Assembly: GCA_016209105.1 (NCBI GenBank)
Contig: JACQWR010000005.1
Location: 1 to 64,000, forward strand
Length of the DNA: 64,000 nt
Reading direction: 5' to 3'
DNA from: Deltaproteobacteria bacterium
GTDB taxonomy: Bacteria; Desulfobacterota; Syntrophia; Syntrophales; JACQWR01
The translations under genes were made by a program, and so were the position numbers. The notes below the pieces were generated by a model. The model was not told the origin of the DNA, did no database searches, and saw only the letters and a list, made by a program, of their open reading frames with translations. Positions 1 to 8,139 of the stretch are shown one piece after another; position 1 is the stretch's first letter; each line of letters opens with the position of its first letter.

Positions 1-271
1 GCTCGTAATCCAGCATCAACGACAGCCACGTCAACGGATGCCAGTTGGCCGCCTCCGTGCTCCCCATCGCCCACAAAAAACCGGCCCCGCTCATCCCCCG
101 CTGAACGTGCCGGTTCTCCACAACATAAGACGTATCATCAAAATGGATAAACCCCTGGTACTGGACATTCCAATATATCAACAAAATACAGGCCGATAAG
201 AGTAAGCAGGCAAGAAGACCGCGGCGGGAATCGGTAAGATGGTTATTCCCTGAACAACTGTTTATATTCAT
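1..271 (-). CDS. N-terminus of a TPR/mannosyltransferase-type membrane protein (cut by window edge)
   Basis: Reading the minus strand from an ATG at 271 gives an open frame that runs off the window edge after about 90 residues. The product starts with a short polar head, then a hydrophobic segment (about residues 20-35), then the motifs FIHFDD, SYVVENRHV and ANWHPLTWLSLMLDYE. An acidic FDD after the first membrane segment followed by an NWHPLTWLS block is typical of large bacterial membrane proteins combining a glycosyltransferase-like (DUF1736/TMTC-like) membrane domain with C-terminal TPR repeats. Only the start is visible, so the TPR part is inferred. It reads in the same direction as the pilin gene upstream of it. 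No strong ribosome binding site is seen. Confidence 0.65.
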   Translation of the reverse strand, partial: MNINSCSGNNHLTDSRRGLLACLLLSACILLIYWNVQYQGFIHFDDTSYVVENRHVQRGMSGAGFLWAMGSTEAANWHPLTWLSLMLDYE

Positions 272-296
272 AATTCGCTTTCAGGAACTACCGGAT

Positions 297-329
297 AAAA
301 AAGGGGCGAGGAATCCCTTCCCCACCCCT
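297..329 (-). terminator. Rho-independent terminator after the pilin gene
   Basis: On the minus strand a roughly 10-bp GC-rich stem (AGGGGTGGGG with CCTCGCCCCT, two G-U pairs) encloses an 8-base loop and is followed directly by six T residues. It lies about 20 bases past the pilin stop codon, where an intrinsic terminator is expected. Confidence 0.75.
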
Positions 330-349
330 CGCATCGGAAAAACAAACAA

Positions 350-718
350 TTACGGCGTTATGACACCGGAGGCAGTCGCCGTATACGTCACCGTACCGCT
401 AGCATGATACGCGGTAATTGACAGGGCGCTCGCAACCCCGCTCGGCGACGTGGTAACGCTTGCCGTGGGATTGAATCCAAAGGATGTCAAGTTGCCGGTT
501 CCGGAAATACTGCCCGTCGGATTATCGCTGTAATACGCCTGCGCCGCCGTGTAGGCGTTCTTCACGTCGGCCTTTGCCGCGGCATTGTAGCCCCTCTGCC
601 GGTACGAGGTAAACTGGGGAATCGCTATCGCCGCCAAGATACCGATGATCGCAATAACGATCATCAACTCGATCAAGGTGAAACCCCTCTGTCCTTTTGT
701 GTAAAATTTAGCAATCAT
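350..718 (-). CDS. Type IV major pilin (PilA-like)
   Basis: The protein begins with a 12-residue positively charged leader ending in Gly, followed by [18 protein letters not shown], the class III prepilin peptidase site with Phe+1 and Glu+5 of the mature subunit. The hydrophobic N-terminal helix assembles the pilus core after PilD cleavage and methylation. The chosen ATG lies 9 bases after an AGGAGG; an upstream ATG at 724 and a TTG at 739 are in frame but too close to, or before, that site. The mature chain is about 110 residues, with a Ser/Thr/Gly-rich C-terminal half and no Cys pair. Aromatic residues at mature positions 1, 24, 27 and 32 match the N-terminal spacing of Geobacter PilA, although this pilin is longer. 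No other pilus assembly genes are in the window. Confidence 0.9.
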   Translation of the reverse strand: MIAKFYTKGQRGFTLIELMIVIAIIGILAAIAIPQFTSYRQRGYNAAAKADVKNAYTAAQAYYSDNPTGSISGTGNLTSFGFNPTASVTTSPSGVASALSITAYHASGTVTYTATASGVITP

Positions 719-874
719 CTTCATCTTCCTCCTTTTCAATTTTATCTCACTAATTTATCTCTTTCAGCACTAAAGAGATCTCCGTCCGTAATTCTCAAGA
801 AATGCCGTTCCCCCACCTCCTTTTCTATCTAAGTCGTCTTCTTTTAGACAATGAGCATCTCTACTTCTTAAAGG

Positions 875-996
875 ATTGAAGCTCTCCTTGAGCAAGCTCA
901 AGGAGAATCTTCGATTCTTAAGGAACAAGAGCGTTCAGCATTCGCTCGCTTACCCCAAAGCCAAGCTACGGGGAATGCGCTCGCTACCGAATTCAT
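875..996 (+). repeat. Dispersed intergenic repeat, long form, copy 1
   Basis: This 122-bp unit begins TTGAAGCTCTCC, contains a TTGAGCAAGCTCAA palindrome and a CCCC..GGGG arm pair flanked by ATTCGCTCGCT and AATGCGCTCGCT, and ends in GAATTCA. A nearly identical copy lies at 31275-31396 (about seven differences over 122 bases) and a diverged copy at 39870-39989. It is non-coding and palindromic, resembling a REP/BIME-like element. Confidence 0.85.
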
Positions 997-1278
997 CACT
1001 GGAAAGGGAAATAGTTGACAGCTTCATATTGCAATCAATATACCAGAGAACAGTGAAACGGGCTATATATTTTTCATGTTAAATTACAGCAAGTTACATA
1101 CAAGTTTTTACTCTATCGTAAAAAACACACCGCATTATCAGACCAAAATCTGTCAGGTGCACGGATTGCCTGTCAATTTCACAGCATCACGACCAAAAAT
1201 ATACCATTATTATCTACAGTCGAACCATGACACTGCACTGTTCCTTTATTATCTTGACACGTATCCCTATTCCCATAT

Positions 1279-1330
1279 ATTGAAGCTCTCCGCAGCAAGC
1301 TACGGGGTGAGCCAAGCAAGCGAGTTCAAT
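1279..1330 (+). repeat. Dispersed intergenic repeat, short form
   Basis: A 52-bp version of the same family: it starts TTGAAGCTCTCCG, carries CAGCAAGCTACGGGG, and ends GCGAGTTCAAT. It keeps the TTGAA/TTCAA ends but lacks the middle of the long form. It lies 120 bases before the glycosyltransferase start. Confidence 0.7.
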
Positions 1331-1453
1331 TTGCCAAAAAGCACCCCCCCCATCGGAAGGAAGCCATGCGGCGAACAGATCGTGCAATTTCGTCGCTGCC
1401 GGTAACGGTACCCGTGGCCGAACAGACGTACGTGAAAGGGTATTGATGCACGA

Positions 1454-3079
1454 ATGAATTTACAAATTACAAACGTACGCTGCCGGTGGGCAATGGCCGC
1501 CCTGATTGCCATCCTGGCAACAACTCCCCGGATGTTCTTTCTGGATGTGCCCTTCGAACGGGATGAGGGCGCGTATGCCTATATCGCCGATGTCATCAGC
1601 CACGGGGGGCTTCCCTATGTGGATGCCTTTGATCACAAACCTCCGGCGGTATATTACCTCTATTCCCTTGCGTTCCGCCTGTTCGGCCATGTCGTCAGCT
1701 CGCCTCGCCTGCTTGCGTTCCTCTTTGTTGCGGCAGCGGGGATGGCCCTTTTCCTGTTGGTTCAGCGAATGACGGACCGTTTTCTGCCGGCTCTCTTTGC
1801 CGCTGTGTTGTTCGGCCTGGCCACTTCTTCTCCCGCATACACCGGCTTCAACTCCAACACGGAAATTTTCACCCTGCCCTTTCTGGTCTGGGGATTGTGG
1901 TTCCTGATTGATGACGATCCGCCGCCCATGCGCTATGCCCTCGCCGGCCTTTTGTTCGGCATGGGCATGATGGTAAAACAACCGGTAGCCATGGTCGCGT
2001 GTGCCGTGTTTGTCTGCAAAGGGGCGACTCTTCTAAAATATCCCCGTCGACTGACACTGAACGCCCTCGCCTACGCAGTGGGGATGCTTATTCCCTTTGC
2101 CGCGTTCGCCGCTTATTTTGCCGCAAAAGGCGGATTGGCCGCATTCTGGAATGATTCCTTCAGCTATAATTTTAACTATGTTGTCGTGCTGTCGTGGCGG
2201 CAAAGTCTGTCTATTCTCGGCCACGCAATGAACGGAATCCTCCACCTTGATCCCTTCACGTGGATCGCCGGCATCGCCGGGGGAGGTGTGTTTCTGGCGG
2301 GAAGAGCGAGCACCTCCCATAAATGGCACTTTCTCGCTGGCGCCGTCGGCGCCTGCTTCGCTACGGCCATGGGGAAATATTTTTATGGGCATTATTTTGT
2401 TTTCCTCTTGCCGTTCCTTGCTGCCGGCGCCGGACTGGGATTGGCATCCCTCATGAATGGCCGTTTCTCGAAAGTTTCTGTAACCGGGGCCATGCTCATT
2501 GTACTGGCAAGCAGCTTCGTCCTCGCCCCTTTTTTCGTCATGCCCGCGAAAAACCTCCTTCATATCTATTATGGGTTCTCCCCCTTCCATCAGTCCATAG
2601 CACTGGGGCAATACTTGAAAAGGATGTCCCCGCCAAATGCCTCGGCATACATCATCGGATCCGAACCCCAGATTCTCTTCTACGGGGGGCTCAAGTCTCC
2701 GACACGGGTATTCTATTTCTATCCCCTAATGACGCCGACCCGGCACCTGTCGAAACTCCGTGAGGAAACGCTGGCCGAGTTGCAGCGTCGCCCTCCGGAC
2801 TATGTAATCTTGGTAAATAATTTTTCGTCCCACGCCATTCATTCGTCGTACGGCGGCAATCCCTTTCTTATCCGTCTATTCCGGTTTTTTGCCCCCTACC
2901 GGCTGACAGCCCTCAGCACGTATGATCACAGCCAGGTAATTGCCGGCGGGGGCGAGCTTTACGACCGCAACCTCCTGACGCATGCGAGCTCCATTCTTGT
3001 CTTCAAATGTCCATCGGGAATTGTTTCCCCCGGCGGCATCACGCTCGGCGGTCTTGTGAAAATACATTTGATAAAGTGA
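1454..3079 (+). CDS. Membrane glycosyltransferase, ArnT/PMT-like (GT39/GT83 type)
   Basis: A 541-residue polytopic membrane protein. After the first hydrophobic segment comes RDEGAYAYIAD (residues 36-46), an acidic pair in the first periplasmic loop, followed by HKPPAVYYLY (61-70); both are hallmarks of the lipid-phosphate-sugar-dependent transferases (dolichyl-phosphate mannosyltransferase/ArnT superfamily), in which the Asp acts in catalysis. Many further hydrophobic segments follow, then a soluble C-terminal region from about residue 390. The family transfers a sugar from an undecaprenyl-phosphate carrier to a protein or glycolipid on the outer face of the inner membrane; the acceptor is unknown. 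It opens a four-gene plus-strand surface-glycan block and is 11 bases from the next gene. A GAAAGGG stretch lies a little far upstream of the chosen ATG, so the start is not certain. Confidence 0.8.
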   Translation: MNLQITNVRCRWAMAALIAILATTPRMFFLDVPFERDEGAYAYIADVISHGGLPYVDAFDHKPPAVYYLYSLAFRLFGHVVSSPRLLAFLFVAAAGMALFLLVQRMTDRFLPALFAAVLFGLATSSPAYTGFNSNTEIFTLPFLVWGLWFLIDDDPPPMRYALAGLLFGMGMMVKQPVAMVACAVFVCKGATLLKYPRRLTLNALAYAVGMLIPFAAFAAYFAAKGGLAAFWNDSFSYNFNYVVVLSWRQSLSILGHAMNGILHLDPFTWIAGIAGGGVFLAGRASTSHKWHFLAGAVGACFATAMGKYFYGHYFVFLLPFLAAGAGLGLASLMNGRFSKVSVTGAMLIVLASSFVLAPFFVMPAKNLLHIYYGFSPFHQSIALGQYLKRMSPPNASAYIIGSEPQILFYGGLKSPTRVFYFYPLMTPTRHLSKLREETLAELQRRPPDYVILVNNFSSHAIHSSYGGNPFLIRLFRFFAPYRLTALSTYDHSQVIAGGGELYDRNLLTHASSILVFKCPSGIVSPGGITLGGLVKIHLIK

Positions 3080-3090
3080 GATGATAGGCA

Positions 3091-4242
3091 ATGGACCTCA
3101 AGGGGCGCAGATATCTCGTAGTGGGAGCCGGATTCTTCGGGGCGGTCATTGCCGAGCGAATCGCGGCAGATCGGGGAGAGCGGGTTCTGTTGATTGATCG
3201 GCGAAGCCATATAGGGGGAAACAGTTTTTCCGCGGATGATCCGCAGACGGGGATCGAATGCCATGTGTACGGTTCCCATATCTTCCATACCGGCGATGCG
3301 GCGGTCTGGAACTATGTCAGACGCTTCTCCACCTTCAACAGCTACCGCCACCGGGTCCTTGCTGCCTACCGCGGCGCGGTGTACCAGATGCCCATCAATC
3401 TGGCCACCATCAACCGGTTTTACGGGAAAAACCTGACACCCGCCGGGGCTATGGCGTTTATCCGCGACGAAATAGCGAAAGAGGGGATTTCTACGCCGGC
3501 AAATCTTGAGGAGAAGGCCGTCTCCCTCATAGGCAGACCCCTCTATGAAGCCTTCATCAGGGGATACACGGTAAAACAGTGGGGAGTAGATCCGGTTTTG
3601 TTGCCGGAGAGCATTATTGACCGGCTTCCCGTCCGTTATACTTACAAGAGCGATTATTTTAACGACCCGTGGCAGGGAATTCCCCTCGGAGGGTATCATC
3701 GTCTGTTTCACAAACTTCTGGATCACGCAAATATTGAAGTCTCACTGAACACCGACTACTTTGCCATACGCGATCGCATACCGGCGGGCTGCACGGTTAT
3801 CTTCACCGGGCCTATTGACCGTTTTTTTGACTACCGGTTCGGCAGGCTCGGATGGCGGAACCTCCGCTTTGAAAAGGAGATATGTGACGTCGGTGATTTT
3901 CAGGGGACATCCGTGATGAATTACGTCGAGAGCACGGCGCCCTTCACCCGCATCCACGAATTCCGACATTACCATGAAGAGCGGAACTACCCGAAAGACG
4001 CGACGGTCATTTACCGGGAATATTCCGTCGCCGGTGAAACGGACGACGATCCCGCCTATCCCGTCAACACGGCGCGGGACAGAGAGCTTTTCGTCCGGTA
4101 CGCCGTCGAGGCCAAGAAATATCCGCACGTGATTTTTGGCGGCAGGCTGGGGAGCTATCAGTACCTGGATATGGACAAGACGATTGCCGCGGCCCTTTCC
4201 ACCTATGCGGAACGGATACGGCGGGGTGGGGAGAGGAGCTGA
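3091..4242 (+). CDS. glf: UDP-galactopyranose mutase
   Basis: The 383-residue product has an N-terminal FAD-binding Rossmann motif VVGAGFFGAVIAERI (10-24) and an acidic LLIDRRSHIGGNSF block, then the family signature VYGSHIFHT and, near the C-terminus, GRLGSYQYLDMDKTI, equivalent to the conserved GRL..YKYYDMD of UGM. Length fits bacterial Glf (about 365-390). The enzyme converts UDP-galactopyranose to UDP-galactofuranose in the cytoplasm with reduced FAD, supplying galactofuranose for surface glycans, which agrees with the glycosyltransferases on both sides. It overlaps neither neighbour; the next gene begins 4 bases after its stop. Confidence 0.93.
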   Translation: MDLKGRRYLVVGAGFFGAVIAERIAADRGERVLLIDRRSHIGGNSFSADDPQTGIECHVYGSHIFHTGDAAVWNYVRRFSTFNSYRHRVLAAYRGAVYQMPINLATINRFYGKNLTPAGAMAFIRDEIAKEGISTPANLEEKAVSLIGRPLYEAFIRGYTVKQWGVDPVLLPESIIDRLPVRYTYKSDYFNDPWQGIPLGGYHRLFHKLLDHANIEVSLNTDYFAIRDRIPAGCTVIFTGPIDRFFDYRFGRLGWRNLRFEKEICDVGDFQGTSVMNYVESTAPFTRIHEFRHYHEERNYPKDATVIYREYSVAGETDDDPAYPVNTARDRELFVRYAVEAKKYPHVIFGGRLGSYQYLDMDKTIAAALSTYAERIRRGGERS

Positions 4243-4246
4243 GTAT

Positions 4247-5005
4247 ATGAATATGAGTGGTGGTAAACAGCATGAACTGGCGCTGGCAATGCCCGTATAT
4301 AACGAGGAGGCATGTATCGCGGGGGTGGTGCAGGGGTGGTACAACGAACTGGAGCGGCTGGAGATAGATTTCCTCCTGATCATACTGAACGACGGGTCAC
4401 GGGACGAAACCGCCGGGCGTCTGGAGGAATTCGCCGGGAACGACCGCATCAGGATCATCAACAAAACGAACAGCGGTCATGGTCCCACTATTCTCATGGG
4501 ATACCGTATGGCCGTGGAACAGGCTTCCTGGGTTTTCCAGACGGACAGTGATGACGAAATGAAGCCCCGTTCGTTTCAGGAATTGTGGAAGCGGAGAAAC
4601 GACTTCGACGCCCTTCTGGGATATCGCGAAAACCGAACCCAGGGAACGGGACGGCGTTTGATCAGTGCGCTTTCCCGGCTGACGGTGCGGGTGTTCTTCG
4701 GACCGGGCGTGGTGGACGTGAACACTCCCTATCGCCTCATCAGGGCACCCCTCCTGGCGGATATCGTCCGCCAGATCCCGCCGGAAACATTCGCCCCGAA
4801 CGTGATTATATCCGGCGCTCTGGCGGCCTCGCAGGCCCGCATATGCAATGTTCCTGTCCCCCATGAGGGCCGCAAGACAGGCGCGGTTTCGATTGTAAAG
4901 TGGAAGCTCTGGAAATCCGCATTCACGTCATTCCTGCAGACGGCGACCTGCCGTCCGAAAGTGGAGTCCCCCATCCACCGGGCGGGGCTTCCCGGTAAGG
5001 AATAG
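4247..5005 (+). CDS. Family 2 glycosyltransferase
   Basis: A 252-residue GT-A fold transferase: LALAMPVYNEEACIAGVV (11-28), the nucleotide-binding NDGSRDETAGRL, and QTDSDDEM, which supplies the metal-binding acidic motif. It resembles dolichol-phosphate-mannose/polyprenyl-phosphate sugar synthases, which could make the lipid-linked donor used by the flanking membrane transferases (inference). The C-terminus has no membrane anchor. The ATG at 4247 follows GAGAGGAG at 8-base spacing; the frame stays open upstream into glf, but those codons lack a ribosome binding site and overlap a real gene. It sits 2 bases before the next gene, suggesting translational coupling. Confidence 0.85.
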   Translation: MNMSGGKQHELALAMPVYNEEACIAGVVQGWYNELERLEIDFLLIILNDGSRDETAGRLEEFAGNDRIRIINKTNSGHGPTILMGYRMAVEQASWVFQTDSDDEMKPRSFQELWKRRNDFDALLGYRENRTQGTGRRLISALSRLTVRVFFGPGVVDVNTPYRLIRAPLLADIVRQIPPETFAPNVIISGALAASQARICNVPVPHEGRKTGAVSIVKWKLWKSAFTSFLQTATCRPKVESPIHRAGLPGKE

Positions 5006-5007
5006 TG

Positions 5008-6906
5008 ATGCATGAGGCGCTGTTTTATAGAGGATTAACGATCCTCCTCCTAACGGGGCTATGGTTCTGTGTGTCGGGAACTGGCCGTTTCATCCTCGGC
5101 AGGACATCTCTTTCCTTCTCTTCCCGGGGTGAAGAACTGTTCTTTTCCACCGGGATCGGCTTCGGGATTCTGGGCTATGCCGTTTTTGCGCTGGGACTCC
5201 TGGAACTCCTCCTGCCGCTATTTCTCTATCTCCTTGTGGGGCTTACCGCCGCCATTGCCGTTGCCGGATGGTTAAGGCCGGGAAGGATCGTCCCCGCAAT
5301 GCTCCCGGAAGCTACGCCGGCAAGAGGAGATCGCATTGCCCTTCTTCTCCTGGGAATCGCGCTCGTTCTCTGTTTTATGCTGGTGCTCACGCCGGAGGTG
5401 GGCAAGGATGCCCTCTCCTACCACCTCGCCGTGCCAAAACTTTTCCTGAAGCACCAGGGCATGTATTTCATTCCGGGAAATATCTTCTCGAACTACCCGC
5501 TGCACGGCGAAATGCTTTTCCTTGTAGGCCTTTTCCTTCAGGACGACACGCTGGCAAAGGGGCTGCACTTCCTTGCCCTGATCTGCATCCTCCTGGGTAT
5601 TCGACAATTTATCCGTTTTCGCATGAAAGAGAACCGTTTCCCCGCTCTCAGCATGCTTGTTTTCTGCACCATCCCCACGGTTTTCATAACCTCAACCATG
5701 GCCTACAACGACCTCCTGGCAACCTACTATTGTCTGGCGGCGGTTTTTGCCTTCATAACCTGGTCCGAGAAGACGGAAGCGGCATGGCTCGTTCTGTGCG
5801 GCCTCTTCACCGGACTCGCCCTTGCAACCAAATATACGGCGCTGCTGTTGCCGCTTCTGGGGTGTCTTGGCATACTCTGGTTTTCACACAAGCAAGGTCG
5901 CACGTCTTCCGAAGCGTCCCGGCGCCTCCTTCTGTATTGTCTCGCCACCATAATCGCCGGCAGCCCCTTCTACATCAGAAACTGGATAATGACCGGAAAC
6001 CCTTTTTACCCCTTTCTGTATGCCCTGTTCGGGGGAAAGGGCTGGGAACCTGCACAGGCGCGGTTTTACGACTTGCTTATCCAAAACCTGGGCATGGGGA
6101 GGGGATTTCTGGATTACCTGCTTCTTCCCTGGAACCTGAGCTTCCGGGCACGGTTGGACAGTCCCTGGTTCGACGGGATCATGGGCCCCCTCTTCCTTTT
6201 CATCCTCCCCTTCGCCCTTGCGATCCGCAGGATTGAACCACCGCTGAAGATATTTCTCACGTATTGCGGCTTTACCTTCCTCTTCTGGACGTTTTCCGCG
6301 CAGCAGCTCCGTTACCTGATGCCTGTTTTCCCGTTCCTTGCCATTCTGGTAGGCGCCATCTTTTCTTACGGCAGAAAAAACAAGACGCTCTCCTTTACGC
6401 TGATAATTCTTATCGCCATCAGCATCAGCTACAATGGATACCATATAAGCCGTTATTTCCTGAAGATCAAACCGGCGGGAGTCGTCACCGGCAGCGAGAC
6501 CCGGGAGGATTTTTTGAAACGTCTCCTCCCCTCGTACGAAATGTTCCAGTATGCAAACCAACAGTTGCCTCCCGATGCAAAGATATTTCTCATCTACATG
6601 AAAAACCGGGGTTTTCTCTTAGATCGCGATTACTATTCAGACTCCATGTTCGAATCCTACACCATGCAAAAGATACTGTCCCGTTCCCGAGGAGCGGCAG
6701 ACGTCCGGCGGGAATTGCAGGAACGGGGGTTCACCCATATCCTCTATGACGGGAATTTCGTCCTCGGCGACCTGTCCGTCTTCTCGCCACAGGAAAAAAC
6801 GCTTTTCCTTGCCTTTCAGAAAAAATATCTGGCCCTCATTGCGCAGAGCGGATCCTCCTATCTCTACCGCATGGACGGTTCCCGCACGCGCCATTTCTTG
6901 CCTTGA
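5008..6906 (+). CDS. Polytopic membrane glycosyltransferase-like protein
   Basis: A 632-residue protein with about a dozen hydrophobic segments and a soluble C-terminal domain of roughly 130 residues. After the third or fourth segment it has TPEVGKDALSYHLAVPKLFL and later SNYPLHGEMLF, a D-x3-YHL-xx-PK plus N-P-x3-E pattern seen in GT39-like membrane transferases of unknown acceptor. It differs from the first membrane transferase of this block in the loop motifs. An in-frame GTG (5005) overlaps the preceding stop; ATG 5008 is preferred because AAGGA lies 6 bases upstream. Probable last gene of the glycan operon: a promoter-like sequence for the next operon overlaps its stop codon. Confidence 0.65.
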   Translation: MHEALFYRGLTILLLTGLWFCVSGTGRFILGRTSLSFSSRGEELFFSTGIGFGILGYAVFALGLLELLLPLFLYLLVGLTAAIAVAGWLRPGRIVPAMLPEATPARGDRIALLLLGIALVLCFMLVLTPEVGKDALSYHLAVPKLFLKHQGMYFIPGNIFSNYPLHGEMLFLVGLFLQDDTLAKGLHFLALICILLGIRQFIRFRMKENRFPALSMLVFCTIPTVFITSTMAYNDLLATYYCLAAVFAFITWSEKTEAAWLVLCGLFTGLALATKYTALLLPLLGCLGILWFSHKQGRTSSEASRRLLLYCLATIIAGSPFYIRNWIMTGNPFYPFLYALFGGKGWEPAQARFYDLLIQNLGMGRGFLDYLLLPWNLSFRARLDSPWFDGIMGPLFLFILPFALAIRRIEPPLKIFLTYCGFTFLFWTFSAQQLRYLMPVFPFLAILVGAIFSYGRKNKTLSFTLIILIAISISYNGYHISRYFLKIKPAGVVTGSETREDFLKRLLPSYEMFQYANQQLPPDAKIFLIYMKNRGFLLDRDYYSDSMFESYTMQKILSRSRGAADVRRELQERGFTHILYDGNFVLGDLSVFSPQEKTLFLAFQKKYLALIAQSGSSYLYRMDGSRTRHFLP

Positions 6907-6932
6907 CACCCGCCAAGCATTAGCATTATATA
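6903..6932 (+). promoter_or_regulatory. Candidate sigma-70 promoter for queD-folE2-nadE
   Basis: A perfect TTGACA at 6903-6908 is followed after 18 bases by TATATA at 6927-6932. It overlaps the stop of the preceding gene and sits about 60 bases before the queD start, well placed to drive the queuosine/NAD operon. No preQ1 aptamer was recognised in the leader. Confidence 0.5.
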
Positions 6933-6993
6933 GGGGCGGAAAAAGACCCTCTCCGCGGACAAGTTCTTAAATTTCCGGTTAAAAGGAAAACTC

Positions 6994-7371
6994 ATGTATG
7001 AAGTTACGGTAAAGAAGTCATTTGCTGCGGCCCATCTTTTGAAGGATATCGGCGGCAAATGCGAAGAACTCCACGGCCACAATTTTGTCGTTGAGGTCTC
7101 CGTGACCGCCGCAGAACTGAATCAGGAAGGACTACTGATAGATTTCCGGACCTTAAAGAAGTGGACCGACGAGATACTGGTGAAACTCGACCACAAGCAT
7201 CTCAACAACACCCCCCCCTTCAAGAACATGAATCCCTCATCGGAAAATATCGCCAGGTTCATCTATGACGGCATTACCGAAAAAGCGTCGCGCGAACGGA
7301 TTGCGGTTTCCCGCGTTACCGTTTGGGAATCGGACAACGCGAGGGTATCTTACAGCGGCACGGCACAATGA
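6994..7371 (+). CDS. queD: 6-carboxy-5,6,7,8-tetrahydropterin synthase
   Basis: A 125-residue protein of the PTPS/QueD fold. His14 (in FAAAHLL), His27 and His29 (in CEELHGHN) form the zinc site and Cys23 is the catalytic thiol; the CxxxHGH spacing is that of QueD. The enzyme turns 7,8-dihydroneopterin triphosphate into 6-carboxytetrahydropterin, the second step of queuosine/7-deazaguanine synthesis. The ATG follows AAAAGGAAA. Its stop overlaps the start of folE2 by 4 bases (ATGA), so the two steps are translationally coupled, which favours QueD over a biopterin-type role. Confidence 0.9.
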   Translation: MYEVTVKKSFAAAHLLKDIGGKCEELHGHNFVVEVSVTAAELNQEGLLIDFRTLKKWTDEILVKLDHKHLNNTPPFKNMNPSSENIARFIYDGITEKASRERIAVSRVTVWESDNARVSYSGTAQ

Positions 7372-8135
7372 TTGACATACAGAATCTTAAAGACGACAGG
7401 AACATAGACATAAAAAAGGTCGGGGTAAAGGGCGTCAAGTACCCCCTTACCGTCCTTGACCGCGACCACGGCACGCAGCACGTCAACGCGACCATAAATA
7501 TGTACGTCAATCTTCCCCACCATTTCAAGGGGACCCACATGAGCCGCTTTGTGGAGATACTGAATGATTACCGGGGAGAGGTCAACATGAAGACGTTCCA
7601 CATCATCCTGGAAAAGGTCAGGGAAAAGTTGCGCGCGGAATCGGCTCATATGGAGATTGATTTCCCCTACTTCATTGAAAAAACGGCCCCCGTATCGGAA
7701 GCAAAAAGCTTGATGGAATACCGCTGCCAGTTCCGGGGAACGAACAAAAACAAAAAAACCGACATCCTGGTCGGTGTCGTGGTGCCGGTCACCACGGTCT
7801 GTCCCTGTTCAAAAGAAATAAGCAACGCCGGCGCCCATAATCAGCGAAGCATCGTAGCGGTAAATCTCAGATTCCGGAAGTTTTTCTGGATAGAAGACGT
7901 AATAAAAATGGTGGAAGATTCGGCAAGCGGCGAGGTCTATTCCCTCCTGAAACGGGTGGACGAGAAGTACGTTACGGAAAAGGGATACAAAAATCCTATG
8001 TTCGTCGAGGACGTGGTCAGGAACGTGGCCGAACGCCTCAACCGGAACGATAACTTCAGTTGGTACAGCGTGGAGGCGGAAAACTTCGAGAGCATCCATA
8101 ATCACAGCGCTTACGCTTACGTGGAAAAAGAGTGA
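7368..8135 (+). CDS. folE2: GTP cyclohydrolase IB (FolE2/GCYH-IB)
   Basis: A 255-residue protein with the GCYH-IB hallmarks: VKYPLTVLDRDHGTQHV near the N-terminus, KGTHMSRF, and the metal-site segment TTVCPCSKEISNAGAHNQRS. It hydrolyses GTP to dihydroneopterin triphosphate with formate release, feeding QueD and folate synthesis. FolE2 is the metal-flexible alternative to zinc-dependent FolE. The start codon overlaps the queD stop (ATGA); an in-frame ATG at 7323 lies inside queD and lacks its own ribosome binding site. It is followed after 4 bases by nadE. Confidence 0.93.
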   Translation: MIDIQNLKDDRNIDIKKVGVKGVKYPLTVLDRDHGTQHVNATINMYVNLPHHFKGTHMSRFVEILNDYRGEVNMKTFHIILEKVREKLRAESAHMEIDFPYFIEKTAPVSEAKSLMEYRCQFRGTNKNKKTDILVGVVVPVTTVCPCSKEISNAGAHNQRSIVAVNLRFRKFFWIEDVIKMVEDSASGEVYSLLKRVDEKYVTEKGYKNPMFVEDVVRNVAERLNRNDNFSWYSVEAENFESIHNHSAYAYVEKE

Positions 8136-8139
8136 CGGC

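Larger units (their letters stand above)
740..1453. other. Gene-poor interval carrying dispersed repeats
   Basis: About 700 bases between the divergent pilin and glycosyltransferase genes hold no convincing gene. Short open frames here simply translate the palindromic repeats listed separately (875-996 and 1279-1330). The part from about 1000 to 1280 is AT-rich and without recognisable features. Promoters for both flanking genes should lie here, but no clear -35/-10 pair or -24/-12 element could be picked out by eye. Confidence 0.5.

Noticed and set aside
876-1405. Two small open frames resembling hypothetical proteins
   Set aside because: The first is a translation of the 122-bp dispersed repeat (the same pseudo-protein appears from the copy at 31275), and the second runs through AT-rich sequence into the short repeat. 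No ribosome sites or conserved domains.
6933-6993. preQ1 riboswitch before queD
   Set aside because: The 60-base leader has a short GCGGA/TCCGC stem but no recognisable preQ1 pseudoknot tail.
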